DNA of 34,958 nt from Prevotellaceae bacterium (GTDB lineage Bacteria > Bacteroidota > Bacteroidia > Bacteroidales > Bacteroidaceae), in the NCBI GenBank assembly GCA_003150315.1, contig QAML01000043.1, positions 1 through 34,958 on the forward strand, given 5' to 3'. Below the pieces are notes generated by a model. It was not told the DNA's origin. It did no database searches and was given only the letters and a program-made list of their open reading frames with translations. The position numbers were made by a program, and so were the translations under genes. Shown piece by piece: positions 1 through 7,299 of the stretch (the first letter of the stretch is position 1; each line of letters begins with the position of its first letter).

Positions 1-40
1 AAATACAAGGCACTTATTTTAAAATAAGTGCCTTGTATTT
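1..40. repeat. Modular palindromic repeat, copy 1 (cut by window edge)
   Basis: A perfect 40-bp palindrome made of the half-unit AAATACAAGGCACTTATTTT followed by its exact reverse complement. On the right a T-run and the flank ACGATAAGCCATGTGTG (44-60) follow; the same flank type sits beside copies 2 and 4. It lies 3' of the metallo-beta-lactamase-fold gene and could act as a terminator hairpin, but the same unit recurs at six other intergenic places, so it is best read as a dispersed REP-like element. Confidence 0.9.
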
Positions 41-181
41 TTTACGATAAGCCATGTGTGTTTTCGGGCATGGCAAAAATGCGGATTTTTAACGCTTCAA
101 AGAGGAGCATTTTGCCGTCTTTGCCGCACTTCGACGGGGATTGTTTTCCGGAAATGCCGCACAAGATACGGCTTCAGGGAT

Positions 182-1105
182 TTACGAAAGTTTCCAAAGC
201 CCTTCCTCGCAGGTTACATGGTGTTCTTTTATGCCGATTTCCTTCATCCATGTGCGAGTCTCCACAGTTTTCAAAATACCGGTGTTGAAACCCTTGCCCT
301 GATCATTGTTCCACACCCATGACGGCGTGGACCACAAACAAACTCTGAACTTTATGGACTGATAAAAGTGTTTGTCGCAGCCGTTTTGCCCGTGATGGGC
401 CATTTGCAGGTATTCGCAGTCGAGATCGTCCCTGAAAGGACCGTTGAGAGCAAGATTGCCACACTCTATGCCCGCATCGCCGAGAAACACAATAGTCTTT
501 TTCTTGTCCCAAACCCTCATTATCATCGACGAGTTGTTGTAAGCATTTGTTGTAATCTCGTTTGCCACACTGAGAACCTTTAACTTCATGTCGTCATAAG
601 AGAACACATCGCCGGGAGTGCGAATGTCGGTAACCGGAATGGTTGTCTTGTCCAACAAGTCGTAGAAGTCCTGGCAACTGGGGGAATAAGGACCTTCGGC
701 AGCCTGCACCGTTTTGCTTATGCGGGAGTGATATATGTGCTTAATCTTCATTTCCTGCGGGTTCTTCAATATCTCGGTGAGCGCACCCATGTGGTCATTG
801 TGGGGGTGGGATATGAACCACGCCTCAACCTCATTGCCCAACGCGCCAATGAAACCTCGCAATGTGTTAGCCTCTTCGGGAAATCCGCCGTCCATGACTA
901 TTACCTTGCCTTTTGCGGTTTGAAAAACATAAGAATTGCCAATGGTGTTGCTGTGGCTTGGTATCTGCCAGAGCGTAAAGCCCGACTTCTTTTTGGAGTT
1001 CCATGTCTTGGTAATGTCGCCCGTTGTCTTTGCGCCGGCATCGCCTATAGCCATTGCTCCGACAAGCATGGCGGAATATTTAAGGAATTCTCTTCTCGTT
1101 GTCAT
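182..1105 (-). CDS. Tat-exported metallo-beta-lactamase-fold hydrolase
   Basis: A 307-residue protein, start chosen at the ATG at 1105; a GTG two codons upstream is less likely. The N-terminus TTRREFLKYSAML followed by a short hydrophobic stretch is a near-perfect twin-arginine signal, so export in a folded, metal-loaded state is inferred. The metal-binding signature HPHNDHMGAL puts H100, H102, D104 and H105 in the usual HxHxDH arrangement. A later FLGDAG (~residue 210) and MAHHGQNG (~235) supply the expected further metal ligands. The spacing resembles ComEC-like or generic MBL hydrolases rather than class B beta-lactamases, so the substrate is unknown and antibiotic resistance is not implied. 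It stands alone, divergent from the metallophosphoesterase, with a TATCTTTG -7 box 35 bp upstream. Confidence 0.85.
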   Translation of the reverse strand: MTTRREFLKYSAMLVGAMAIGDAGAKTTGDITKTWNSKKKSGFTLWQIPSHSNTIGNSYVFQTAKGKVIVMDGGFPEEANTLRGFIGALGNEVEAWFISHPHNDHMGALTEILKNPQEMKIKHIYHSRISKTVQAAEGPYSPSCQDFYDLLDKTTIPVTDIRTPGDVFSYDDMKLKVLSVANEITTNAYNNSSMIMRVWDKKKTIVFLGDAGIECGNLALNGPFRDDLDCEYLQMAHHGQNGCDKHFYQSIKFRVCLWSTPSWVWNNDQGKGFNTGILKTVETRTWMKEIGIKEHHVTCEEGLWKLS

Positions 1106-1139
1106 ATACACAAAGTTTGCTTAAGATTAGTGATATCTG

Positions 1140-1147
1140 CAAAGATA
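1140..1147 (-). promoter_or_regulatory. Probable -7 box of the MBL-fold gene
   Basis: On the minus strand the sequence is TATCTTTG, an exact match to the Bacteroidota -7 consensus TAnnTTTG, 35 bp before the ATG at 1105. A good -33 TTTG at 19-20 bp was not found; only a TGTG lies near. Confidence 0.55.
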
Positions 1148-1226
1148 AGCCTTAATTTTCTTTCACAGCCTATTACATGCCGCCGCAGTTCGGTTTATTT
1201 TGCTAATTTCGCCACAAAACATAATT

Positions 1227-2339
1227 ATGCCGGGATTGAAAATTTTCAGAATCATAACTTTCGTTCTTCCATTCCTTGCTTTGGGATATGTCATGTGGCG
1301 TTCATGGCGCATTATGCCGTTTCCCACAGGAGCGAAAACCGTTGTACTTGCCATGATGTTCGTGCTTTTCGCGCTCATGCCCGTGTGCATGTTTCCCGGA
1401 ACACTCGACAAACTGCCGTTACCCCTCGGCGCATTTCTCTATAAGGCAAGTTTGTCGTGGGTGTTTGTATTGATTTATCTGCTGCTTGCTTTCGTGATGA
1501 CAGATTTGCTCGGAGTGCTCCGTATAATGCCCCTGTCGCTGCGCGTAAGCAGCATGGCGGGCACGGCAATTGTTGCGGGAGTGGTGGCAGCGTTCATGCT
1601 CGCAGGCAACTTGAATTACCACCACAAACACCGCGAGAAAATAAGCATCACATCCCCCAAAGCACCGGCGAGACCGCTGAAGATTGTCATGATGAGCGAC
1701 ATACATTTGGGCTATCACATCAGGCGGAACGAATTCTCAAAATGGGTTGACATGATAAACGGTGAAAAACCGGACATGGTGCTAATAGCCGGAGACATAA
1801 TAGACAGGAGCGTTGCGCCGCTGCTTGCCGACGATGACGCAAAGGAGTTCCGCAGAATTTCAGCCCCCGTATTCGCATGCCCGGGCAATCATGAATATTA
1901 TTCGGGCATAGATAATTCGAAAGAATTCTACAAACTCGCCGGAATTACTATGCTGCGCGACACCGCCGTGTGCTTTGAAGGCATAAACATAATTGGACGC
2001 GACGACCGCACAAACCTAAGACGGAAACCGCTGCAGGCACTCGTTTCAGAAACCGACGGGAACAAATTCACAATACTCCTTGACCACCAACCGTACTCCC
2101 TGGAAGAAGCCGAAAAGTGCGGCATTGATTTCGAATTCTGCGGGCACACACACCACGGGCAAGTATGGCCTGTTTCACTGATAACCGACGCTATTTACGA
2201 AGATGCCTATGGAGCGTTGGAAAAAAGCAGCACAAAATATTACGTAAGTTCGGGCATTGGAATATGGGGAGGCAAATTCCGCATAGGCACACGCTCGGAA
2301 TACATAGTGGCAGAAATATCCCGCCCCCAAGATTCGTAA
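1227..2339 (+). CDS. Membrane-anchored calcineurin-like metallophosphoesterase
   Basis: A 370-residue protein from the ATG at 1227; a TTG nine codons upstream is in frame but unlikely. Residues ~1-130 hold about four hydrophobic segments, then a cytosolic or periplasmic phosphoesterase domain follows. The metal-site motifs are all present in order: SDIHLGYH (D158, H160), AGDIID (D190), PGNHEYY (N221, H222), LDHQP (H287) and GHTHHGQ (H307, H309). This matches the YkuE/YaeI-like branch of metallophosphoesterases, some of which act on lipid-linked phosphates such as UDP-diacylglucosamine. The actual substrate here is unknown. The gene is single and divergent from the MBL-fold gene, with only 121 bp between the two starts. 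A repeat copy follows 130 bp downstream. Confidence 0.88.
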   Translation: MPGLKIFRIITFVLPFLALGYVMWRSWRIMPFPTGAKTVVLAMMFVLFALMPVCMFPGTLDKLPLPLGAFLYKASLSWVFVLIYLLLAFVMTDLLGVLRIMPLSLRVSSMAGTAIVAGVVAAFMLAGNLNYHHKHREKISITSPKAPARPLKIVMMSDIHLGYHIRRNEFSKWVDMINGEKPDMVLIAGDIIDRSVAPLLADDDAKEFRRISAPVFACPGNHEYYSGIDNSKEFYKLAGITMLRDTAVCFEGINIIGRDDRTNLRRKPLQALVSETDGNKFTILLDHQPYSLEEAEKCGIDFEFCGHTHHGQVWPVSLITDAIYEDAYGALEKSSTKYYVSSGIGIWGGKFRIGTRSEYIVAEISRPQDS

Positions 2340-2470
2340 GCACAAAAAGCAATCGCCCTTACGGCAAAAACAACCGCGCTACCCCAACAAATATTTCCCC
2401 AAACAGGATTAAAAACAGGCTCATTTTTGCAGTTTTTCAAGACATTGTTTTCCTGGCATTTGGAAAGGCG

Positions 2471-2557
2471 AAAAATACAAGCCATATATTTTAAAATACA
2501 AGGCACTTATTTTAAAATAAGTGCCTTGTATTTTTTGCGATAAGCCATGTGTGTTTT
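2471..2557. repeat. Modular palindromic repeat, copy 2
   Basis: Three half-units in a row: AAATACAAGCCATATATTTT (2473-2492, module A+), AAATACAAGGCACTTATTTT (2494-2513, B+) and its exact reverse complement (2514-2533, B-). Then comes the flank GCGATAAGCCATGTGTG (2537-2553), itself a degenerate module A. AGGCGAAAAATACAAG on the left is shared with copy 4. The position is 3' of the metallophosphoesterase. Confidence 0.92.
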
Positions 2558-2858
2558 CGAGGGTGCATAGAAAGTAAAACTGTAATTGTTTTCCTGGAAA
2601 TTTTGCAGAAAACAAGAATAAAAATCATTCTTGGAGAGAAGATACAGATAGATATTGCAACTACAATTAAAGCAAAGAAAAAGGACATCCCATATTACAG
2701 AACAAATTTAGGCAGGGATTTTTGTGGAATATGGAATTGTATGCAGAGGCGGTCTGAAATGCTTTTCCCATACAGCAGTTGCCTAAACATTAAAACGTGA
2801 TTTCTGCGATAATAAGATGCATCCTATATGTAACAACACACAACTACGCGACATAAAT
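2558..2858. other. Gene-free AT-rich spacer
   Basis: No convincing gene is seen. One ORF of 83 codons on the plus strand (2549-2800) has no recognisable domain and starts inside the repeat flank. The words ATTGTTTTCCTGG before (about 2450) and after (about 2586) copy 2 form a short direct repeat around it, and a related word occurs near 139 beside copy 1. Confidence 0.5.
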
Positions 2859-2895
2859 AACGTGAGTTCGATGAATTTAGAATAAGGCAAGCTGT
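2859..2895 (-). mobile_element. 37-bp remnant of an IS982-family right end
   Basis: The 37 bases are the exact reverse complement of 5010-5046, the right end of the complete IS downstream. They include the terminal inverted repeat AACGTGAGTTCGATGAA and the last codons and stop of the transposase. Only the tip of this second copy is left, in opposite orientation to the full one. The 8 bp just outside, ACATAAAT (2851-2858), also precede the left end of the full IS (4011-4018). That makes a 25-bp direct repeat (2851-2875 and 4011-4035). Confidence 0.9.
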
Positions 2896-2929
2896 AAATA
2901 GCTACCACCGATGATTGCAATTTTTTTCT

Positions 2930-4014
2930 TCATTTCAATTTCCGAATTAGTTGTTTACAAAATACGTCAAACCGAATAGCTATCTTCAAATATTCCATAC
3001 CCATAGAAATAGCCAGACAGGAGCACAGTAAAGTCAAAAATATCAAGAAGGGATTTCCAGAGCAATACACAATGTCATGGAAATAGTATAAAAATATGAA
3101 CGTATGAAACAGAAAGATATTCATACTGTGCCTGCCTAAGAATTCCAACCATTTTGTTAGTTTCCCTGAATGTGTCAGTTTTAAATAACTCATGACAAAA
3201 AGCAGGGTAAGAATACTATCAAAAAAGAGAGGACAAGGAAAGAACCTGCGAATAGTGAACAAAACAATGCTGATAATCAGCAATTTACCCCCCCTAAAAG
3301 ATTTCTTACAAATACAGGTTTAGCCATACAAAAGAGCCTGTCAAACAGACCTTTCTGTACACAAATTATGCCAATCAGAAAAGTGAACAGATAGTATTTT
3401 ATCGGATTAAACACATACAAAGGAATCCAGGTAATACCCACAGAGATAACTAATAAAAACAACCAATACCTTCTACAAAGTTTAAACAACAAAGGAAACA
3501 GAAGATACAAGACAAGGATGCAGGACATGAACCACCAAGTGGGATTAAAACCGTAAAAGCCGAAATTGTAAGCCAATCCTAAAAAATCAGCCAGGAACTT
3601 CCATACAATATGATTATGATACACCACTTCAGGTGTCCTATCGAAAAACAATATTCCAACGGGGATAAACAGCAACCAAACAAACCAATACCCCATCATC
3701 AATTTCGTAAAACGGGTTGCATAAAATTCGCGGATATTCAACAGTGTATGGCTATATTTCATCGCCAAGCCATAACCGGACAAAAAAACAAATATGGCCA
3801 CGCAAACCTTGCAGGCCAATCCAAATTCCTGCACTAGCGGATACTTGCCGAACACCAAAATATCATTATATGAACCATCCTGTATATAAAAAAGATGATG
3901 GCATAACAATAATATCAATGCTATCCCTTTCAACGCATTAGTATCTGATAACGACAAATTCCACTGACGATGATTCAACGTATCACCCAGTGACATATTT
4001 TTCCCTATGAACAT
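2930..4014 (-). pseudogene. Acyltransferase-3 family membrane protein, split at a poly-G tract (frameshifted or phase-variable)
   Basis: Two overlapping frames together give a ~360-residue acyltransferase of the OafA/NodX type, which transfers acyl (often acetyl) groups to surface glycans. The first part (3277-4014, 245 codons) carries NALKGIALILLLCHH with the conserved early histidine and FLSGYGLAM. The second (from 3283 to 2930) carries LGRHSMNIFLFH, the usual C-terminal motif, plus the last membrane helices. The break is exactly at seven G on the coding strand (3288-3294): seven G lead to VNC and a stop, while eight G (or five) would read GGGKLLIIS and restore the frame. Nothing else is damaged. 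The ATG at 4014 (or Met7, 3996) is only 5 bp from the IS left end, so the native promoter may be displaced. Phase variation, recent loss or a sequencing error are all possible. Confidence 0.85.
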
Positions 4015-4018
4015 AAAT

Positions 4019-5046
4019 AACGTGAGTTCGATGAAATATAAATGTTTGAAGATTTGGTGATTAGCGAAAATTACTGTAATTTTATAGTGCTAAAATACAA
4101 AGACTTACAAACAATAATCGCTATGATCACCGAGGACAAAGTTACAGAATTATTTTGTATGGCAGACGATTTCTGCAAGTTTTTTGATGCTATGATGAAG
4201 AAATACACATTGAAATCTGATAATAAGCGTGCTTATCACCGCGATTCAACCATGTCAAAGTCTGAAATTATGCTTATTATGATATTGTTTCATGACTCTG
4301 GTTATCGTTGCCTAAAGCATTTTTATGTAGAAAAAGTCTGCAAGCACCTTCGCCACCTCTTCCCCAAGGTTGTCTCCTACAACCGCTTCGTGGAACTTGA
4401 AAAGCAGGTTGCCGTCCCCTTGGCCTTATTTATAAAGAAGGTATTGCTGGGTAAGTGTACAGGCATAAGCTTTGTCGACAGCACTCCGTTGAGGGTGTGT
4501 AGGAACCAAAGGATACATATCCACAAAGTATTCAAGGGCATTGCGCAAAGAGGCAAATGTTCCATGGGATGGTTCTTTGGATTCAAACTGCACTTGATTT
4601 GCAACGAGAAGGGCGAGGTTCTGAATTTCATAATAACTCCAGGTGACGTAGATGACCGCAAACCGCTTGAGTACAAGGCTTTTGTTGAATTCATTTACGG
4701 AAAGCTCGTCGGTGACAAAGGCTATATCGGAAAGAATCTCTTCCAAAGGCTCTTTGTCGATGGCATACAACTTATCACAAAATTGAAAAGCAACATGAAA
4801 GGTGCGTTGATGAGTGTCTCCGACAAGCTTCTTCTCAGAAAGAGGGCTATAATTGAAACCGTGAATGACGAATTGAAAAACATCGCACAAGTGGAGCATT
4901 CAAGGCACAGGAGTTTTGAGAATTTCATAGTAAACATGCTTGGGGCAATTGCCGCTTATTGCGTGTTCCCTAAAAAGCCTTGCATCCATGTACAACGCAC
5001 ATTGGATACACAGCTTGCCTTATTCTAAATTCATCGAACTCACGTT
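4019..5046 (+). mobile_element. Complete IS982-family insertion sequence (1028 bp)
   Basis: Bounded by perfect 17-bp terminal inverted repeats, AACGTGAGTTCGATGAA at 4019-4035 and its complement at 5030-5046, enclosing one transposase gene. The size suits IS982 (about 1 kb). Only AAAT is repeated on both sides (4015-4018 and 5047-5050), shorter than the 7-9 bp duplications usual for the family. This fits an element whose flank was rearranged after insertion. It sits between the acyltransferase start codon and the 3' end of the large SusCD operon. Confidence 0.92.
4123..5028 (+). CDS. IS982-family DDE transposase
   Basis: Start set at the ATG at 4123 (MITEDKVTELF), where IS982 proteins normally begin; the open frame extends 27 codons further upstream to 4042. 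That gives 301 residues, close to the family length. Signature blocks visible are FVDSTPLRVC (D119), GWFFGFKLHLI, LVGDKGYIG (D198) and RAIIETVNDELKN (E245), which make the DDE triad. The C-terminal EHSRHRSFENF block is typical of the family. No frameshift or internal stop is present, so the enzyme is probably active. The final codons and stop overlap the right end that is duplicated at 2859-2895. Confidence 0.93.
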   Translation: MITEDKVTELFCMADDFCKFFDAMMKKYTLKSDNKRAYHRDSTMSKSEIMLIMILFHDSGYRCLKHFYVEKVCKHLRHLFPKVVSYNRFVELEKQVAVPLALFIKKVLLGKCTGISFVDSTPLRVCRNQRIHIHKVFKGIAQRGKCSMGWFFGFKLHLICNEKGEVLNFIITPGDVDDRKPLEYKAFVEFIYGKLVGDKGYIGKNLFQRLFVDGIQLITKLKSNMKGALMSVSDKLLLRKRAIIETVNDELKNIAQVEHSRHRSFENFIVNMLGAIAAYCVFPKKPCIHVQRTLDTQLALF

Positions 5047-5089
5047 AAATACATTCCAACGACAAAGTGTAAAAGAACAGGATATAAAC

Positions 5090-5130
5090 AAATCGTGCGC
5101 GGCAATTATTGCTGCGCACGATTTTATTTT
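5090..5130 (-). terminator. Strong hairpin terminator of the FAS1-SusCD operon
   Basis: AAATCGTGCGC (5090-5100) pairs perfectly with GCGCACGATTT (5114-5124), and an inner GCAA-TTA-TTGC extends the stem. T-rich sequence follows on both strands, so it may work in both directions. It lies between the stop of the last susD gene and the IS, and was not damaged by the insertion 44 bp away. Confidence 0.8.
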
Positions 5131-5162
5131 CTGTCGCACGAATGCGACTTTTCTGTCTGTTG

Positions 5163-7286
5163 TTACTTATCTTCCGGAAGTGCCAGATACCAACGTGTAC
5201 CGCCTACAAGTCTGCCATACAAAGCAGCGTCATAGCCTGTACGGGGAGCCATGCCACGTGAAGCAATCTTCTTGGCAAGCCATTCGTTGTCGATAGCACC
5301 ATTGCCCTTGTGATTTGCAAAACGGAGAAGATCGTAGTAACGATTTCCTTCAAATGCGGTTTCAAGTGCGAGTTCGTCGATAATCAAGTCCTCAACAGCC
5401 GTGATTACTTCGTCCTGTGTAATGGTTCCGTCCTTAACAGCCTGCTCAATGCCTACGCGATTAAGACTGTCGCAAAGAGTGGTTTCCCACTCTGAAGTCT
5501 GACCGTCCTTATCGGCACGTGCTGCTGCAATCTTTTGAGCCACGCAGAGGTCATAAGTGTAAAGGCTGTCGCGATAGCCGCGGGTTTCACCGCAACCAAG
5601 ACCATGGATACCAGTGTAATTTGTAGCAGAGTTGTTAAACTTGCTGTCGGCAAAGTTAAGATAAGACTTTGATTGTGCATTAAGCATCTCGTTGAGACTG
5701 ATGTAGTATGCACCGCCGGCATTTGCTTCAGGTTTCAACAAATAAGGAATGTTCTTAATTGTATCAATGCTGATAGTGTCGATCTTGATGTTTTCAAGGT
5801 CTGTGCTGTCAACCTGAATGTTATAATTAATGCTGTCCTTATATCTGAGTGTAGGATAGTTGTCAGACATTGTACCATCTTTCAACACCGAGAATGCATG
5901 CTCGGGGAATCCTGCACGGTTGATAGCTTCAGCAAAACGAAGGTGTACAAGAGCCTTACGATAAACAGGAATTGCATAATACGAATTGTAACCGGAACCG
6001 TAAACTCTACGACTCTGCCAATCAAAAACCAAGTTTGAGAGAGGAGTACGTTTTGCAATGAAACGGAAGTCTTCACCGTCAATACGACGGAGAGGAGCAG
6101 AACCATTGAAACGTGCATCGCCCACGCCATCATAGAATTCCTGTACCTCGGTACCGCCCGATGTACGATAGTTGCAATATACCTGTGCGGCATTAAGTCC
6201 TGCGTAATTCTCGGAAGGCTCAAGCTGACGATACTCTTTTTTTGGACTTACGCTGATAGAACCGCCGTTAGTTCCCAATGTCTGTGAAGAAGTTTGGAAA
6301 CCGTAGATGTTCTGAACCTGAATGAGCACATCGCCCTGGCTCTTTGAAGCAGCACCGGGAATGATTGTGATAAGTTCATTGCCATTAGGCTCGTCATTGC
6401 TTCCTTGGTTACCGGTTGAGTAGGATGTGAAACGGCTTGACCAGCCTCCCATAGAAGGAATATAACGTGTACCTTCCTGAGAAATGCTCTCCGAGAAGCC
6501 CATTGACTGATTGGGCACATACGGAGCCTTCATACGCATATACTTATAGTACATGTCGGCTGCCTTATCGTAATCGTTCTGCATGAGATAGAGGTCGGCC
6601 GTAACAAGACCTACGGGGAAGAAGCAAGAATTGGAAGGAATGTTTACCGAACCATTGTAATATGTTCCGTATGAGGGGAAACCAAACTGCTCCTGCAATT
6701 CGTATGCGCGGTCAAGACCTGCAGCAACAAGAAGGTCTGCAATGTTGTCCTTATTTATAACCTTACCGCTCTTAACGATTTCCTTACCTACAGAGCTGCT
6801 TGAAACAGGTTCTGTGAAGAAAGGCACTGAACCGTAGTTCTGAACAAGCTGGAGGTATGTCCAAGCACGCATTGCCTGAACCTGCGCCCATTCCTTCTGC
6901 ATGTACTTAACTTCGTCTTTCACATCAGCAGTATCTACATAGTGAAGGTAGAAGTTGCACTGGTTAATGATATTGTAGTAGTCGGCGCACTGAAGGAAAG
7001 CGTTGTCGCCGTCTCTTTGATCATCGAAGTTGAAAATATGACTTACGCTGTCGCTGGTGTAGGTGGTGGCAGCAACAAGGTCGCCGCGCGCCTCACCAAG
7101 AATCACATCGCGTTCAACAATTTTCTGCATGCTCTTGAGTATGCCAAGATAGGAGTAGATAGAGTCTCCCGCATTTTTCTCGACATAGCGTTCCAGATCG
7201 GGCGTGAGCATATCTGAACATGATGTTGATAAGCCCACCATGCCCGCAAGCAGAATCACTAAACTTAATATAGATTTCTTTTTCAT
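5163..7286 (-). CDS. SusD/RagB-family outer-membrane nutrient-binding lipoprotein (second triad)
   Basis: A 707-residue lipoprotein. The signal MKKKSILSLVILLAGMVGLSTSC gives a lipid-bearing Cys23. The N-terminal half has the SusD TPR-like pattern (ADYYNIINQCNFYLHYVD, EWAQVQAMRAWTYLQLVQNYGSVPF). Near the C-terminus DELALETAFEGNRYYDLLRFA is the conserved RagB/SusD motif. SusD proteins sit as a lid over the SusC barrel and capture ligand at the cell surface. At 707 residues it is longer than the usual 500-600; the extra length falls mostly in the middle, in a Ser/Gly/Asn-rich stretch around residues 270-480. Only 13 bp separate it from the preceding susC, so the two are a cognate pair. It is the last gene of the operon. 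Confidence 0.93.
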   Translation of the reverse strand: MKKKSILSLVILLAGMVGLSTSCSDMLTPDLERYVEKNAGDSIYSYLGILKSMQKIVERDVILGEARGDLVAATTYTSDSVSHIFNFDDQRDGDNAFLQCADYYNIINQCNFYLHYVDTADVKDEVKYMQKEWAQVQAMRAWTYLQLVQNYGSVPFFTEPVSSSSVGKEIVKSGKVINKDNIADLLVAAGLDRAYELQEQFGFPSYGTYYNGSVNIPSNSCFFPVGLVTADLYLMQNDYDKAADMYYKYMRMKAPYVPNQSMGFSESISQEGTRYIPSMGGWSSRFTSYSTGNQGSNDEPNGNELITIIPGAASKSQGDVLIQVQNIYGFQTSSQTLGTNGGSISVSPKKEYRQLEPSENYAGLNAAQVYCNYRTSGGTEVQEFYDGVGDARFNGSAPLRRIDGEDFRFIAKRTPLSNLVFDWQSRRVYGSGYNSYYAIPVYRKALVHLRFAEAINRAGFPEHAFSVLKDGTMSDNYPTLRYKDSINYNIQVDSTDLENIKIDTISIDTIKNIPYLLKPEANAGGAYYISLNEMLNAQSKSYLNFADSKFNNSATNYTGIHGLGCGETRGYRDSLYTYDLCVAQKIAAARADKDGQTSEWETTLCDSLNRVGIEQAVKDGTITQDEVITAVEDLIIDELALETAFEGNRYYDLLRFANHKGNGAIDNEWLAKKIASRGMAPRTGYDAALYGRLVGGTRWYLALPEDK

Positions 7287-7299
7287 TGTTCCTGGAATT

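Noticed and set aside
182..1105. Antibiotic-resistance beta-lactamase
   Set aside because: Only the general metallo-beta-lactamase fold motifs are present; the rest of the sequence does not resemble class B beta-lactamases.
728..1444. 238-codon plus-strand open frame
   Set aside because: Antisense to the MBL-fold gene and crossing the start of the metallophosphoesterase in another frame; no recognisable domain.
2494..2533. Reading the palindromes simply as rho-independent terminators
   Set aside because: They are AT-rich, carry extra modules and conserved flanks, and one copy lies between divergent genes where no terminator is needed. Termination may still be a side effect.
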